Shown here piece after piece: positions 8,719-17,118 of a stretch of 64,000 bases of DNA; position 1 is the first letter of the stretch; each line of letters begins with the position of its first letter. The translations under genes and the position numbers were made by a program. Below the pieces are notes generated by a model. The model worked only from the letters and a program-made list of their open reading frames with translations. It made no database searches and was not told the origin of the DNA. Origin of the DNA: Balneola sp. (lineage in GTDB: Bacteria; Bacteroidota; Rhodothermia; Balneolales; Balneolaceae); contig RHLJ01000001.1 of NCBI GenBank assembly GCA_003712055.1, positions 248,001 through 312,000 on the forward strand, written 5' to 3'.

Positions 8719-9299
8719 TGGCAACTAAAACTAATAGCAAGATTTCAGTATTACCACTATTAGTTATCATGGGTTTTTCTGGTAGTCTGGTTGGTCAGCC
8801 TAATATTTGTGGGTTTGTAACTGACAGAAGTGATAGTTCAGCGGTTGAAGGAGCTACTATATACCTATATGATGAATACAATCTTCCCCTTTTTAATGAG
8901 TTACGAACTACTACAGATGACACGGGATACTTCGAGTTCACCAACATAGAACCTCTTAAATACAGTATTAACACTTGGACTTATTTCACTTTTCAAGAGG
9001 ACACCTTTGCCTTTGTACTACAACCAGGAATTTTTGACGTAGATACATCTAAATCAATGTTTGAGCATCCTTGCTTTTATGTGAACTTCGAATTTAATCT
9101 AGAGGTAACTGATTCAAGTTTTAATGAATTAAAAGAAAGCTTTATCAATTCCTATCTTAGCTATTTCAAAGATTTTGATTTTGGAGAAAAAGATTGGCCC
9201 ACAGATCTACTTCCTCTGTTAATTCAATGGGAGATTACAACTATTGATTCTTTATTCACTAGATATCCCGATATGTTTGTTAGAAGAAAGGATTGGTAG
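8718..9299 (+). CDS. Small secreted protein, tandem paralogue of the upstream gene
   Basis: A 193-residue protein that shares the plan of its upstream neighbour: signal peptide ending at LVGQ, ICGFVTDRSDSSAVEGATIYL, a DEYNLPLF segment matching NEYNISF, TTDDTGYFEF, and FAFVLQPGIF matching FAFVYQPGVA. The start is placed at ATG 8718, which overlaps the upstream TGA as TGATG; a GTG at 8715 is also possible. The C-terminal 60 residues differ from the neighbour. The two genes look like an old tandem duplication. The stop abuts the convergent GT2 gene with one intervening base and no terminator is visible. Confidence 0.7.
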   Translation: MATKTNSKISVLPLLVIMGFSGSLVGQPNICGFVTDRSDSSAVEGATIYLYDEYNLPLFNELRTTTDDTGYFEFTNIEPLKYSINTWTYFTFQEDTFAFVLQPGIFDVDTSKSMFEHPCFYVNFEFNLEVTDSSFNELKESFINSYLSYFKDFDFGEKDWPTDLLPLLIQWEITTIDSLFTRYPDMFVRRKDW

Positions 9300-9300
9300 A

Positions 9301-10611
9301 CTACAGCCCATACTTCTTAGCCATGGAGGATGACTTCACTGGATTCCAGGGATCTTCATACGAACGCTTAAAGAAGAATTCCTGGTAATAAGCGGTAGTC
9401 CGGACCAATCGCAGGAAAACACCTGTATAAAGCGTCATAAGAGGAACAAATTTTAGAAGCTTGGTTTCTTCCTTTTTTCGTTCAGTGAATAACAATATGC
9501 TACCCATTTGCACATAGCTCATTGCTACATATAGTGTAAAATTCATTGGAATGATGAAGTGAAGTGAAGAACTGTAATTGAAAATGATATCAATCATATA
9601 TAACAACCACATGATATCCAGGATTACGTTATAGAATACGTTTTCAAAAAGAGCGAAGAAATTACTCCAACTAAAATTGGCATGTGGGAAATACACATCT
9701 CTGTGCTTTCGTACTCTAAATCGAATGATGGATTTATCCCATCGGAGCCGTTGCTTTTTTAGCACTTTAAATTTCGAGGGAGCATTGGTCAGACAAATCG
9801 CTTTTGGAGCAAATACTGTCTTATACCCGCACTTCCTGATTTTAACGGTAATATCTCCATCTAACCCAGGGCCAATATCCCAGCCTCCTATTTTATCCAG
9901 GATCTCAGGCCGAAAGGCGCCAAAGGCACCAGAAATGATCTTATAGATACCCAAATAGGAAGTGATAATTCGGCCAACTGATACCGTCTTTAGATACTCA
10001 ATCGCCTGAAGCGAGGCACAGAGGCTATCTTTATAATTTCTCACTTTAACATTTCCTCCAACTGCCCCGATCTTTTCATCATAGTAAAAAGGAATCACTA
10101 CTTGCTCGATAGCATCGCGATCAAAAGAGCAATCAGCATCAAGGTGAACGATGAATTTTCCTTTTGCATAGCGCAAGGCCAGGTTAGCTGCTGAGGCTTT
10201 CCCTCCCCTCATTTCATTCCGGATGAACATATCGATCAAACCAAGCCTCTCAAGGTTTTTCCCAATAATTGGGGTATCGTCATCAGAGCCGTCGTCAACA
10301 ATGATGAGTTCGAAGTTTTGATAAGTCTGTTCTGCAAGGGATTTAGTTAGTTTAAAAAGATGAGCCCCCTCGTTTTTCCCTGGGATAATTATGGAGATCA
10401 ATGGGTTTTCGAGGAAGAGCTCATGTCTTGCTTTTTGAAATTTCTCATCATCGCTTTTCTTAGTCAGGTTTTGAAAGAAGAGAACGATGTAATCAATGAT
10501 GATATACCGGGTAAATTCAAAGATGCAGAAGTACCAGAATACCCTTAAGAATTTGTTGAAGCCTACGGCAAACCAGTACTGGATATATTCGGGTGTTAGC
10601 TGCTCAAACAT
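9301..10611 (-). CDS. Processive GT2 glycosyltransferase (exopolysaccharide synthase-like)
   Basis: A 436-residue inner-membrane glycosyltransferase of the cellulose/hyaluronan/PNAG synthase type. One membrane helix lies around residues 20-46, then a cytosolic GT-A domain with IIIPGKNEG at 73, VDDGSDD (Asp106/107), the metal-binding DAD at 158-160, GGWD...DGD at 251-253 in place of the catalytic TED, and the acceptor/translocation motif QRLRW at 287-291; at least three C-terminal helices follow. These motifs mark a processive enzyme that can polymerise and extrude a chain. No PilZ domain is present. It is the last gene of an operon with a TackOD1 protein (abutting) and a nucleotide-sugar dehydrogenase, which suggests a uronic-acid-containing polymer. 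Confidence 0.85.
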   Translation of the reverse strand: MFEQLTPEYIQYWFAVGFNKFLRVFWYFCIFEFTRYIIIDYIVLFFQNLTKKSDDEKFQKARHELFLENPLISIIIPGKNEGAHLFKLTKSLAEQTYQNFELIIVDDGSDDDTPIIGKNLERLGLIDMFIRNEMRGGKASAANLALRYAKGKFIVHLDADCSFDRDAIEQVVIPFYYDEKIGAVGGNVKVRNYKDSLCASLQAIEYLKTVSVGRIITSYLGIYKIISGAFGAFRPEILDKIGGWDIGPGLDGDITVKIRKCGYKTVFAPKAICLTNAPSKFKVLKKQRLRWDKSIIRFRVRKHRDVYFPHANFSWSNFFALFENVFYNVILDIMWLLYMIDIIFNYSSSLHFIIPMNFTLYVAMSYVQMGSILLFTERKKEETKLLKFVPLMTLYTGVFLRLVRTTAYYQEFFFKRSYEDPWNPVKSSSMAKKYGL

Positions 10612-11985
10612 CTATCCTTCCTCTCCTAGCGATGTAATTAGTGTTTCCACCACTGATTGATCTTTTCCGGGACCATCAGCAAGCAATTTCTCGATATTTC
10701 TTTGGATTATTTCTCCAATTTCAGCTGCTCGCTCTTTCGAATAGTCCACCAGCATAAATCTAAACCAGGAAGTGGTTGGGCTTGAAAGTACATCTACACT
10801 ATCGAGGTAATTAGAGATTATACCGCAAATTTCAGATTGGATGAGTTCTTGTTGTTCAGGGTGAAAGGCAGTCATAAAGTCTAGGTTCACTCGTAATGAC
10901 CCTTCCCAACTTTGATGCCCGCTTTTTGCAATTCGTTGAATCTCCTGGCTCTTGAACAGCTCAAATATTTGTTCACTAACAGTTTTTGAGCCTTTCTTTT
11001 CAGCTTTCTTTGATTTCACATGCATGCCGTTAATAGCCGCGTACTCACCCATTGGAGTAATGGCATATTCCGAAATCTCAATATTTCCGAGTTGCTTTAG
11101 TTGGTTATCACACCCGCAATCGATGCATAAAGCCTTTATTTCAGGTTGCTGAAATTGGTGACTGCAGTTGTTGCAAGTATGCATAGAAGAGGGCTTATCA
11201 TAATCGATACCAATATGTCTCAGTTCTTTACTACACTTTGGACATTCCATGGTATCGTTGTCAGTTTTGAAATCGCTTTCTGGCGCAATATGGGCACACA
11301 CAAAGTGATGAATCAAATCATCGGTTTGGAGATCAGAAGAACCACATTTAGGGCAGCATTCCCTGTAGTTCAAATACCCCCCAGAACACTTTTTGCAGGT
11401 GTGTACTTTATCAAGGGATTTTTTTGCGAAGTACCCCTCCTTGATAGATTGCTCCATCAATTCTACTACTTTTTGGCTTTCATCATCTCGTATGATTGAG
11501 CCTAAGAATGGATATGAATACCCAATCTTTGAATTTCTTTCTCTCATTGGCTTCAATGTGCAGCCTCTTGAGTGCGAATATTGAAGTGCTGCCTGAAGTA
11601 ATGAATGGTTATAGTCTAGTTGATGTACATCAAAAGTGAATGAGCGGAGCTGAGCTCGAATATGCTTGATCTTTTGAAGCATTAAGCTCTCTGTATCGGT
11701 TGAATAAGTGCCATCAAATAAGAATTCGATCTTTCGGCATCCAGGAACACTTGAGCTTATGAATACAGGAGTAAGTGCAAGTTGTCGGTTTTTTTGGATT
11801 CTGATGGACCTCAGAATTTCTTTCGCGTTAGATGAGTTAGCCGTCTGAACAAGTACTGCATCAACTCGCTGGATCTCCTGTAATCCGAATCCCTGATCAT
11901 CAACTGCTAGCAATACCTGAATTGAGCCATTCTCAAATTCAAGTATGCTAGGTTGATGTTGTGGGTGTTGTACTAGTTCAAACAT
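10612..11985 (-). CDS. TackOD1 zinc-ribbon protein with receiver-like N-terminus
   Basis: About 457 residues. Residues 1-120 look like a degenerate receiver fold (ILEFENGSIQVLLAVDDQGFG). The middle carries many CxxC pairs (CKKCSGGYLNYRECCPKCG, CPKCSKEL, CNNCSHQF, CIDCGC) and matches the zinc-binding TackOD1 output domain as I know it. The last ~110 residues (SLRVNLDFMTAF ... SWFRFMLVDYSKERAAEIGEII) have the rhythm of a GGDEF domain without the GGDEF signature, an inference only. The gene lies between the dehydrogenase and the GT2 synthase, so it is probably a cytosolic regulator of synthesis. A GTG at 11994 is an alternative start; ATG 11985 is preferred because ggtg precedes it at suitable distance. 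Confidence 0.7.
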   Translation of the reverse strand: MFELVQHPQHQPSILEFENGSIQVLLAVDDQGFGLQEIQRVDAVLVQTANSSNAKEILRSIRIQKNRQLALTPVFISSSVPGCRKIEFLFDGTYSTDTESLMLQKIKHIRAQLRSFTFDVHQLDYNHSLLQAALQYSHSRGCTLKPMRERNSKIGYSYPFLGSIIRDDESQKVVELMEQSIKEGYFAKKSLDKVHTCKKCSGGYLNYRECCPKCGSSDLQTDDLIHHFVCAHIAPESDFKTDNDTMECPKCSKELRHIGIDYDKPSSMHTCNNCSHQFQQPEIKALCIDCGCDNQLKQLGNIEISEYAITPMGEYAAINGMHVKSKKAEKKGSKTVSEQIFELFKSQEIQRIAKSGHQSWEGSLRVNLDFMTAFHPEQQELIQSEICGIISNYLDSVDVLSSPTTSWFRFMLVDYSKERAAEIGEIIQRNIEKLLADGPGKDQSVVETLITSLGEEG

Positions 11986-12014
11986 GATAGTCACCAGCTT
12001 TTAATAGCCTGGGA

Positions 12015-13388
12015 TTAAAGTGACATGTAATGTTGTTCTTCAGAAGTTCTGCCTTTGATCATACCTCTTACATCGTAAAAGATCGTGTCAGGCTTAGAAA
12101 CAGAAGCTAGTTCTTCTTCGCTGATGTCTTTGTATTCATCATGAGCTACAGCCATGATTACCACATCGAAGTTACCTTTATGCTCTTCTTTCGAGCAGTG
12201 GAAACCATATTCCTCACGTACTTCTTCAGGATCGGCATGGGGGTCTTCTACCCAGCACTTGATACCAAATAAGGCAAGCTTTTTAACCACATCGGCAACT
12301 TTCGAGTTACGGATATCACTCACGTTCTCTTTAAAGGTGATTCCTTTAACTAAAACAGTAGATGACTTTGGGTTTTTGCCTAGTTCTTCAAGCTTCTGAG
12401 AAATTTTGAACGCGATGTTATATGGCATTCCATCATTCCTGAAGCGTGAGCTGGCAATTACTTTAGGATCAACTTTTACCTCTTTCGCTTTATAAGCGAG
12501 ATAGTATGGATCAACACCTATACAGTGACCACCTACAAGGCCAGGGAAGAATTTTAAGAAGTTCCACTTTGTCCCTGCTGCTTCTAATACATCGTTAGTA
12601 TTAATTCCAAGCTTGTCGAAGATCATAGAAAGCTCATTCATCAATGCGATATTTACATCACGTTGAGTGTTTTCAATGATTTTAGAAGCCTCTGCAACTT
12701 TAATGGTACTTGCTTTGTGAATTCCGGCAGTTATAATGCTTTCATACACTTTAGCAATTTCTGTTAATGCTTCTTCATCACTTCCTGAGACCACTTTGGT
12801 GATGTTGGTCACAGTATGAACTTTGTCACCTGGATTAATGCGCTCAGGAGAATAACCGATCTTGAAATCTTCGTTTAATGTTAATCCTGAAATTCGTTCA
12901 AGGATAGGAACACACACTTCTTCCGTACATCCAGGGTACACGGTAGATTCAAAAACCACGTAATCTCCTTTTTTAAGTACTTCCGCTACCGAAGCAGTTG
13001 CCTTTTTAAGTGGAGTTAAATTTGGTTCTCTTCTATGATCGATTGGAGTAGGTACTGCCACCACATAGAATTCTGCTTCTGCAATTTGATCTAACTTATG
13101 AGTGAACTTGATGTTCTTCTCTTCAAATGCTTCTGCATCTAATTCTTTAGAAGGATCGATTCCCTCCCTCATCATTTCTACACGAGCTTCGTTTATGTCG
13201 AAGCCGATTACATTAAAGTTTCTTGCGAATTCTAATGCGATTGGTAATCCAACATATCCAAGACCAACCATGGCTAGTTTTGATTCGCCTAATGCAAGTC
13301 TTGAGTAAATGTTGTCATCATGTTTTATCAGTCTTAAAGCTGGTGCTGAGGACTGATTGAAGTCGATTTTTTTAGCTGAATTGTTCAT
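12015..13388 (-). CDS. Nucleotide sugar dehydrogenase (WbpO/TviB-like)
   Basis: A 457-residue cytosolic UDP-sugar 6-dehydrogenase that makes a UDP-uronic acid with 2 NAD+. The N-terminal Rossmann motif is GLGYVGLPIA near residue 42; the substrate part has VPTPID, STVYPG, SPERINPGD and the catalytic cysteine in GGHCIGVDPYYLAYKA. The spacing and FFPGLVGGHC sequence are most like WbpO/TviB/CapL enzymes acting on UDP-GlcNAc or UDP-GalNAc rather than UDP-glucose dehydrogenases, though substrate is not certain. It is the first gene of an operon with the TackOD1 protein and GT2 synthase. A direct-repeat site and a TAnnTTTG box lie upstream, so it is probably under LytTR control. Confidence 0.9.
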   Translation of the reverse strand: MNNSAKKIDFNQSSAPALRLIKHDDNIYSRLALGESKLAMVGLGYVGLPIALEFARNFNVIGFDINEARVEMMREGIDPSKELDAEAFEEKNIKFTHKLDQIAEAEFYVVAVPTPIDHRREPNLTPLKKATASVAEVLKKGDYVVFESTVYPGCTEEVCVPILERISGLTLNEDFKIGYSPERINPGDKVHTVTNITKVVSGSDEEALTEIAKVYESIITAGIHKASTIKVAEASKIIENTQRDVNIALMNELSMIFDKLGINTNDVLEAAGTKWNFLKFFPGLVGGHCIGVDPYYLAYKAKEVKVDPKVIASSRFRNDGMPYNIAFKISQKLEELGKNPKSSTVLVKGITFKENVSDIRNSKVADVVKKLALFGIKCWVEDPHADPEEVREEYGFHCSKEEHKGNFDVVIMAVAHDEYKDISEEELASVSKPDTIFYDVRGMIKGRTSEEQHYMSL

Positions 13389-13425
13389 TGTTCTGTTGAT
13401 TTAGTTGTGTTTTTAATTTCTGATG

Positions 13426-13494
13426 CAAATCTACCTACTAAATCAGGCTTTCTGTGAGATTATCGATGAATGGCAGATATCTATCGATGATTGG
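13426..13494 (-). promoter_or_regulatory. Predicted LytTR-type site and promoter of the dehydrogenase-GT2 operon
   Basis: Two direct repeats (minus strand CCAATCATCGATA at 13482-13494 and CCATTCATCGATA at 13461-13473) have 21-bp periodicity. A Bacteroidota -7 box, TAGATTTG on the minus strand, lies at 13426-13433, with 27 bp between it and the proximal repeat. The start codon of the dehydrogenase gene is 37 bp further on. The same arrangement occurs at 15854-15920 and 18422-18490. Confidence 0.75.
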
Positions 13495-13631
13495 TATGGG
13501 ATTGGGGTTGGCCTATTGAAGTAAGAATATTATATGAAGAACAAGGAGTTAAGAATAGAGTTGGACTTTACTCTTAGTTCTTAGTTCCCTGATGAATATT
13601 CTTACTTCCCCTTTACGTAATCCTGATACAT

Positions 13632-13690
13632 AAGGAGAAGCAATCTCTAAGCAATTGCTCTACACTGAGACCGCTTCGTTCCTCGCGGAT
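13632..13690. repeat. Decayed palindromic repeat, family E
   Basis: The segment gagaagcaatctctaa ... gagaccgcttcg resembles the fuller family E element at 18560-18692 but its arms match poorly. It lies within the 483-bp gap between the dehydrogenase and the downstream lipoprotein gene. Confidence 0.4.
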
Positions 13691-13707
13691 ATTCTCTTCC
13701 CAAACAG

Positions 13708-13787
13708 GTCATTCTGAGGCTATCGCCGAAGAATCTAAACGGGTGGGTTTACCCGACTAGATCCTTCGCAAGTATGCTCAGGATGAC
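13708..13787. repeat. Palindromic intergenic repeat, family A (copy 1)
   Basis: An 80-bp imperfect palindrome: outer arms gtcattctgag / ctcaggatgac, middle arms gaagaatcta / tagatccttc, and inner stem cgggtgggtttacccg. Near-identical copies lie at 15945-16022 (opposite orientation), 22854-22960 and 31524-31603. On the minus strand it lies downstream of the lipoprotein gene's terminator. Confidence 0.85.
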
Positions 13788-13817
13788 TTTATTGGAGTTC
13801 TAAGTCATCACACACAC

Positions 13818-13849
13818 AAAAGCCGGTCCCTTTCCAGAAACCGGCTTTT
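13818..13849 (-). terminator. Terminator of the propeller lipoprotein gene
   Basis: A perfect 10-bp stem aaaagccggt / accggctttt with a 12-nt loop. It gives a T-run in either direction and lies about 20 bp past the stop codon of the minus-strand gene ending at 13872. Confidence 0.85.
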
Positions 13850-13871
13850 AGTATTACGTCATTAACCTTCT

Positions 13872-15824
13872 CTATTTCTGAATAAACTGAGTTGTATTAA
13901 TCGAAGCCGGATCATCGGTCGAGACCATAAAAATGGCATCATTATAATCCTTATCGCCCTGGGGAAGTGCGATATCTTCGAATGCAAGTACAATACTTTG
14001 ACAACCCTGATCAAAAAAAATGATGCTTTGTTGTTTCTCACTTACATTGAACTCAGGTATGGTGTACTGGGTGTAGATCCCGTCTGTTATTTTACTCCCT
14101 TTCCATCCATTAGAGATCACATAGAAACCTATTACGGTCCCCTCTTCAAATTCACCTAATAGCTTCATGGTGTTACCCTGTATAAGCTCGCCACCTGAAT
14201 ACTTTGCAGAAGCATTTGGGAAGATCACTACTTTATTCAAGTCCTCAGCTGTTTGTGGAGGGTCATCTTTATGATAGTAATAATAGCCTAAGGTGTTTCT
14301 GTACCCCGCCCCTTCACTAATAAAGGTCACATATACTTTATCATCTTTAAGCAATTCGATTTCCCTGTTAGGATTGTCGAAATACTCTGGATGTGCAACA
14401 AGTACATTGCTCCGTTCCGGAAGTACATTCCGGAAAAGATTAGGAAGTAGCTCACTACATACTTCCACGTCTTCAGGCTCCATTCCGTGGGGTACCCCAC
14501 TATTATCATGTCCAAACATGGTTTGGTGCTCTCCCAGGGTTCCTTTCCTAAGAATTTTGAGCCCTTCTCCACCTTTAGCTACGAAGATCCATTCCCCATC
14601 AGTTGTCATATAGTTAGCCGATGCGGGAGCTTCATTCAAATCCCAGTGGAAAATCGGATTCATTTCACCAGGACTTTCCGGCATATCCAATACAGAAATA
14701 CCATCAGCACCATTGGCGATGTAGATATAGTCATCATCGCTGGTTACCCCATTGGTATTTCCTTTGGTTAGGATATTAGAAGGAGTTGAATACAATTCTT
14801 CATCTGTATAGATGTCGAATCCTTTCAATCCATCATAGCCCATAGTAACAAATACCACTTCCGGATACCTCTGCGCAAAGTGAAGAGTGGATTTCCCCCG
14901 ATAGGATCGTTCAACATTTTGGTGTGTAGCTGTCCCAATATTTACACTTTTGGATTCCTCAGAACTACCAACCTGTTTGATTTTAAGCTCTGCATCATCC
15001 CCGGTAACTAATGTTACCACAGAAGAAGCGTAAGGAACACTACCGTTAGTGGCTACATATTTTGCATCGGAATATTGCTCAGAGTGATTAAAACTGAGGT
15101 TATTGACATCAAATGAGTAGGTTCCGCCATGAGTTTTCCCTGCGGTTACATAGAGTTCGTTACCTGAACGAACAATCCCATTTGCGGATGCTGATATACC
15201 GGAATCGGTAAACCTGGAAAGGGAAACGTTTTTTATGTCTTCTGATATTAATCCGTCTTTTAATTGAATTTGGCGAACTACTGCTCCCTTATTCTTATGA
15301 GACAGGGCCAGCCAGATTCTCCGGCTGAATTCATCACCTTCGTAATCAACAGTAATGGCGTTAACATCAGATTTATCGAATAGAGCCTGGCTTACAAGTT
15401 CCGGATAAGCTCGGTTTGATAAATCAAACACCTCCAATCCTCCAAGGTGAATATCACCTTGTTTGTTGTAAGAAACATAGGCTTTATCGTCTACTACCTG
15501 CACATGGGTAGCACTAAGCTTATGCCCCTGAAAAATCGGAGACTCCACTTCGGCTACAAAGTACCAGGTATGTTCTAACTCTTCTGAATCCTCAAGAGAA
15601 AGTGCTCCCTTAAGTTTTGATTCAGGATCAAAGATGGTGGCCTGCCCGGAGCTATTCACCTGTAAAGGTTTATTGATATAATTAACCCGGGTATTCAGCA
15701 CCTCTTTGTTATGTTCAAAGGAAACTTCTTCCTCTGATATCTCCTCAGTGTCCACATCAAAGGATGGGCTACAACCGTAAAGCAGTAGCACTCCGACAGT
15801 GAGAATGAGTAGTTTTGTTTTCAT
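13872..15824 (-). CDS. Lipoprotein with LVIVD-type beta-propeller and DUF4114 domain
   Basis: A 650-residue predicted lipoprotein; the signal peptide ends in a lipobox (LLYGC, Cys18). Residues about 80-460 contain repeated propeller-like blades (GLEVFDLSNRAYPELVSQ, GLKGFDIYTDEELYS, GISVLDMPESPG, GLKILRKG) like LVIVD repeats. The C-terminal ~170 residues match DUF4114 as I know it, with FISEGAGYRNTLGYYYY near the start and DYNDAIFMVS at the end. It is probably surface-exposed or periplasmic. It is a single-gene unit with its own direct-repeat site matching those of the adjacent polysaccharide operons, so it may bind or organise the polymer; this role is inferred. Confidence 0.8.
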   Translation of the reverse strand: MKTKLLILTVGVLLLYGCSPSFDVDTEEISEEEVSFEHNKEVLNTRVNYINKPLQVNSSGQATIFDPESKLKGALSLEDSEELEHTWYFVAEVESPIFQGHKLSATHVQVVDDKAYVSYNKQGDIHLGGLEVFDLSNRAYPELVSQALFDKSDVNAITVDYEGDEFSRRIWLALSHKNKGAVVRQIQLKDGLISEDIKNVSLSRFTDSGISASANGIVRSGNELYVTAGKTHGGTYSFDVNNLSFNHSEQYSDAKYVATNGSVPYASSVVTLVTGDDAELKIKQVGSSEESKSVNIGTATHQNVERSYRGKSTLHFAQRYPEVVFVTMGYDGLKGFDIYTDEELYSTPSNILTKGNTNGVTSDDDYIYIANGADGISVLDMPESPGEMNPIFHWDLNEAPASANYMTTDGEWIFVAKGGEGLKILRKGTLGEHQTMFGHDNSGVPHGMEPEDVEVCSELLPNLFRNVLPERSNVLVAHPEYFDNPNREIELLKDDKVYVTFISEGAGYRNTLGYYYYHKDDPPQTAEDLNKVVIFPNASAKYSGGELIQGNTMKLLGEFEEGTVIGFYVISNGWKGSKITDGIYTQYTIPEFNVSEKQQSIIFFDQGCQSIVLAFEDIALPQGDKDYNDAIFMVSTDDPASINTTQFIQK

Positions 15825-15853
15825 TGTTTTTTATTTGGTTAATGTGCAATCCG

Positions 15854-15920
15854 AAAATCTATATTTATAGGGCTGCATCCGGGCTTTTTCGGCGAATGGC
15901 AGGTTTGTGCCGATGAGTGG
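15854..15920 (-). promoter_or_regulatory. Predicted LytTR-type site and promoter of the propeller lipoprotein gene
   Basis: Direct repeats on the minus strand, CCACTCATCGGCA (15908-15920) and CCATTCGCCGAAA (15887-15899), have 21-bp periodicity. A TAGATTTT box, one base off TAnnTTTG, is at 15854-15861, 25 bp from the proximal repeat counted from its 13-bp edge. The start codon lies about 30 bp downstream of the box. Confidence 0.7.
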
Positions 15921-15944
15921 GGCTCTGCTTGTCTTTTTTAAGAA

Positions 15945-16022
15945 GTCATCCTGAGCATACTTGCGAAGGATCTAGTCGGGTAAACCCACCCGTTTAGATT
16001 CTTCGCTCTCGCTCAGAATGAC
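15945..16022. repeat. Palindromic intergenic repeat, family A (copy 2, inverted orientation)
   Basis: The element starts gtcatcctgagcatac and ends gctcagaatgac, the reverse complement arrangement of the copy at 13708-13787. It lies between the TolC/HlyD operon terminator and the regulatory site of the next gene. Confidence 0.85.
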
Positions 16023-16029
16023 CTAAAAC

Positions 16030-16064
16030 AAAAAAAAAGCTGGAACGCTACCAACGTGCCAGCC
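16030..16064 (-). terminator. Terminator of the TolC/HlyD operon
   Basis: On the minus strand the stem GCTGGcACG / CGTtCCAGC is followed by a run of nine or more T. It lies about 20 bp after the stop of the HlyD-like gene. Confidence 0.85.
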
Positions 16065-16080
16065 CTGTGTAGTCGTTTTC

Positions 16081-17118
16081 TCAATTGAACCTTCCAAGGG
16101 ATACTTTTACCGACATCTTGTAGAACTGCTTCCAGCCTTCCAGGTCCTCCTTATTAACCGGGACGATGTCTGCTAAGATTGAGCGTTCTGTAGGCTCATA
16201 TTTTTTCTGAAATTCAGGCGGTAGTTCGTAAGTGGATACATAAAACTTGTCGATAATCCCCTTCTGCTTGGTACCATCCGGGAATTCAAGGGTAACTATC
16301 CTTCCTACTTCCACTTTATCCGATTCCTCCTGGGTGAAGTACGCCTGGATTCGAACTTTTTCAGGTTGGTGAATAGCCATTACCTGGTCTCCTTCATAAC
16401 ATACTTCATTCTCATTCACAGCTATGCGACCTATGATTCCATCTGTTGGAGCTATGTACAATCGCTTTTGAACAGAATTCCCACCAAATGAAGCCGAAAT
16501 ACTATACTCCCTTTTCAACCGGGTAAGCTGATCAATATGACGGATTAGAAATCTGATTTCCTCTTTCACCAGATCAAGGTCATCCTGGGTATTTACCATA
16601 ATCCGTTGCTGATCATCAAACGAGCCTTTGGTTAAGGCAGCAAGTGCTACCAGTTCCCTGGTCTTTTCTAGTTCTTTCTGCTCTTCTGCCAGTCGATTTT
16701 GAAGAATCTGTCGCTCAGTTCGCTTCTCGTTTAACTGACGGGTAAGCCCAAGAATCTCGCGATTAATTCGCTCTTTATTAGATACGATATTAGAGTAACT
16801 AGCCCCATCATTTTCAAAATACTGGTTTAGATATCTGAATAAGGTATCTCCTTTTTGGATAGTAGCACCTTCTTCTACATACATGGAGTTTATCCTGATA
16901 TCATCCGTAAAATGGACTTCCAGCTTCTCCATGGTCACCATTCCATCGATTTCGATGATGGCGATGCCTTTATAAAGCTTAAATGCTCCATACAATCCTA
17001 CGATAAATAGTAGCGCTAAAAAGAGTACACGGTCTGTGTTTAGTTTATTCTTTTTCTTCGGTGGTTCCTTCAGGGTTCTGATAGTTGCATTGCCCTGGTT
17101 AAAGCTAAATTGTTCCAT
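16081..17118 (-). CDS. HlyD-family periplasmic adaptor (membrane fusion) protein
   Basis: A 345-residue membrane fusion protein. After a basic N-terminal tail there is a membrane helix at about residues 29-48 (VLFLALLFIVGLYGAFKLY). Then comes the first half of the biotinyl/lipoyl-like domain (VHFTDDIRINSMYVEEGATIQKGDTLF), a coiled-coil hairpin at about 110-205 (NREILGLTRQLNEKRTERQILQNRLAEEQKELEKTRELVAL is charged and heptad-like), the second half (YIAPTDGIIGRIAVNENE) and a beta-barrel domain (VRIQAYFTQEESDKVEVGRIVTLEF). Its gene overlaps the TolC-like gene by one base (TAATG), so the two are partners. No ABC or RND pump gene is adjacent; the nearby GT2 synthase may supply the substrate, as with Alg44-type adaptors. 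Confidence 0.85.
   Translation of the reverse strand: MEQFSFNQGNATIRTLKEPPKKKNKLNTDRVLFLALLFIVGLYGAFKLYKGIAIIEIDGMVTMEKLEVHFTDDIRINSMYVEEGATIQKGDTLFRYLNQYFENDGASYSNIVSNKERINREILGLTRQLNEKRTERQILQNRLAEEQKELEKTRELVALAALTKGSFDDQQRIMVNTQDDLDLVKEEIRFLIRHIDQLTRLKREYSISASFGGNSVQKRLYIAPTDGIIGRIAVNENEVCYEGDQVMAIHQPEKVRIQAYFTQEESDKVEVGRIVTLEFPDGTKQKGIIDKFYVSTYELPPEFQKKYEPTERSILADIVPVNKEDLEGWKQFYKMSVKVSLGRFN

Noticed and set aside
14293-14771. Plus-strand open frames inside the propeller lipoprotein gene
   Set aside because: They have no recognisable domain and lie opposite a well-supported gene.
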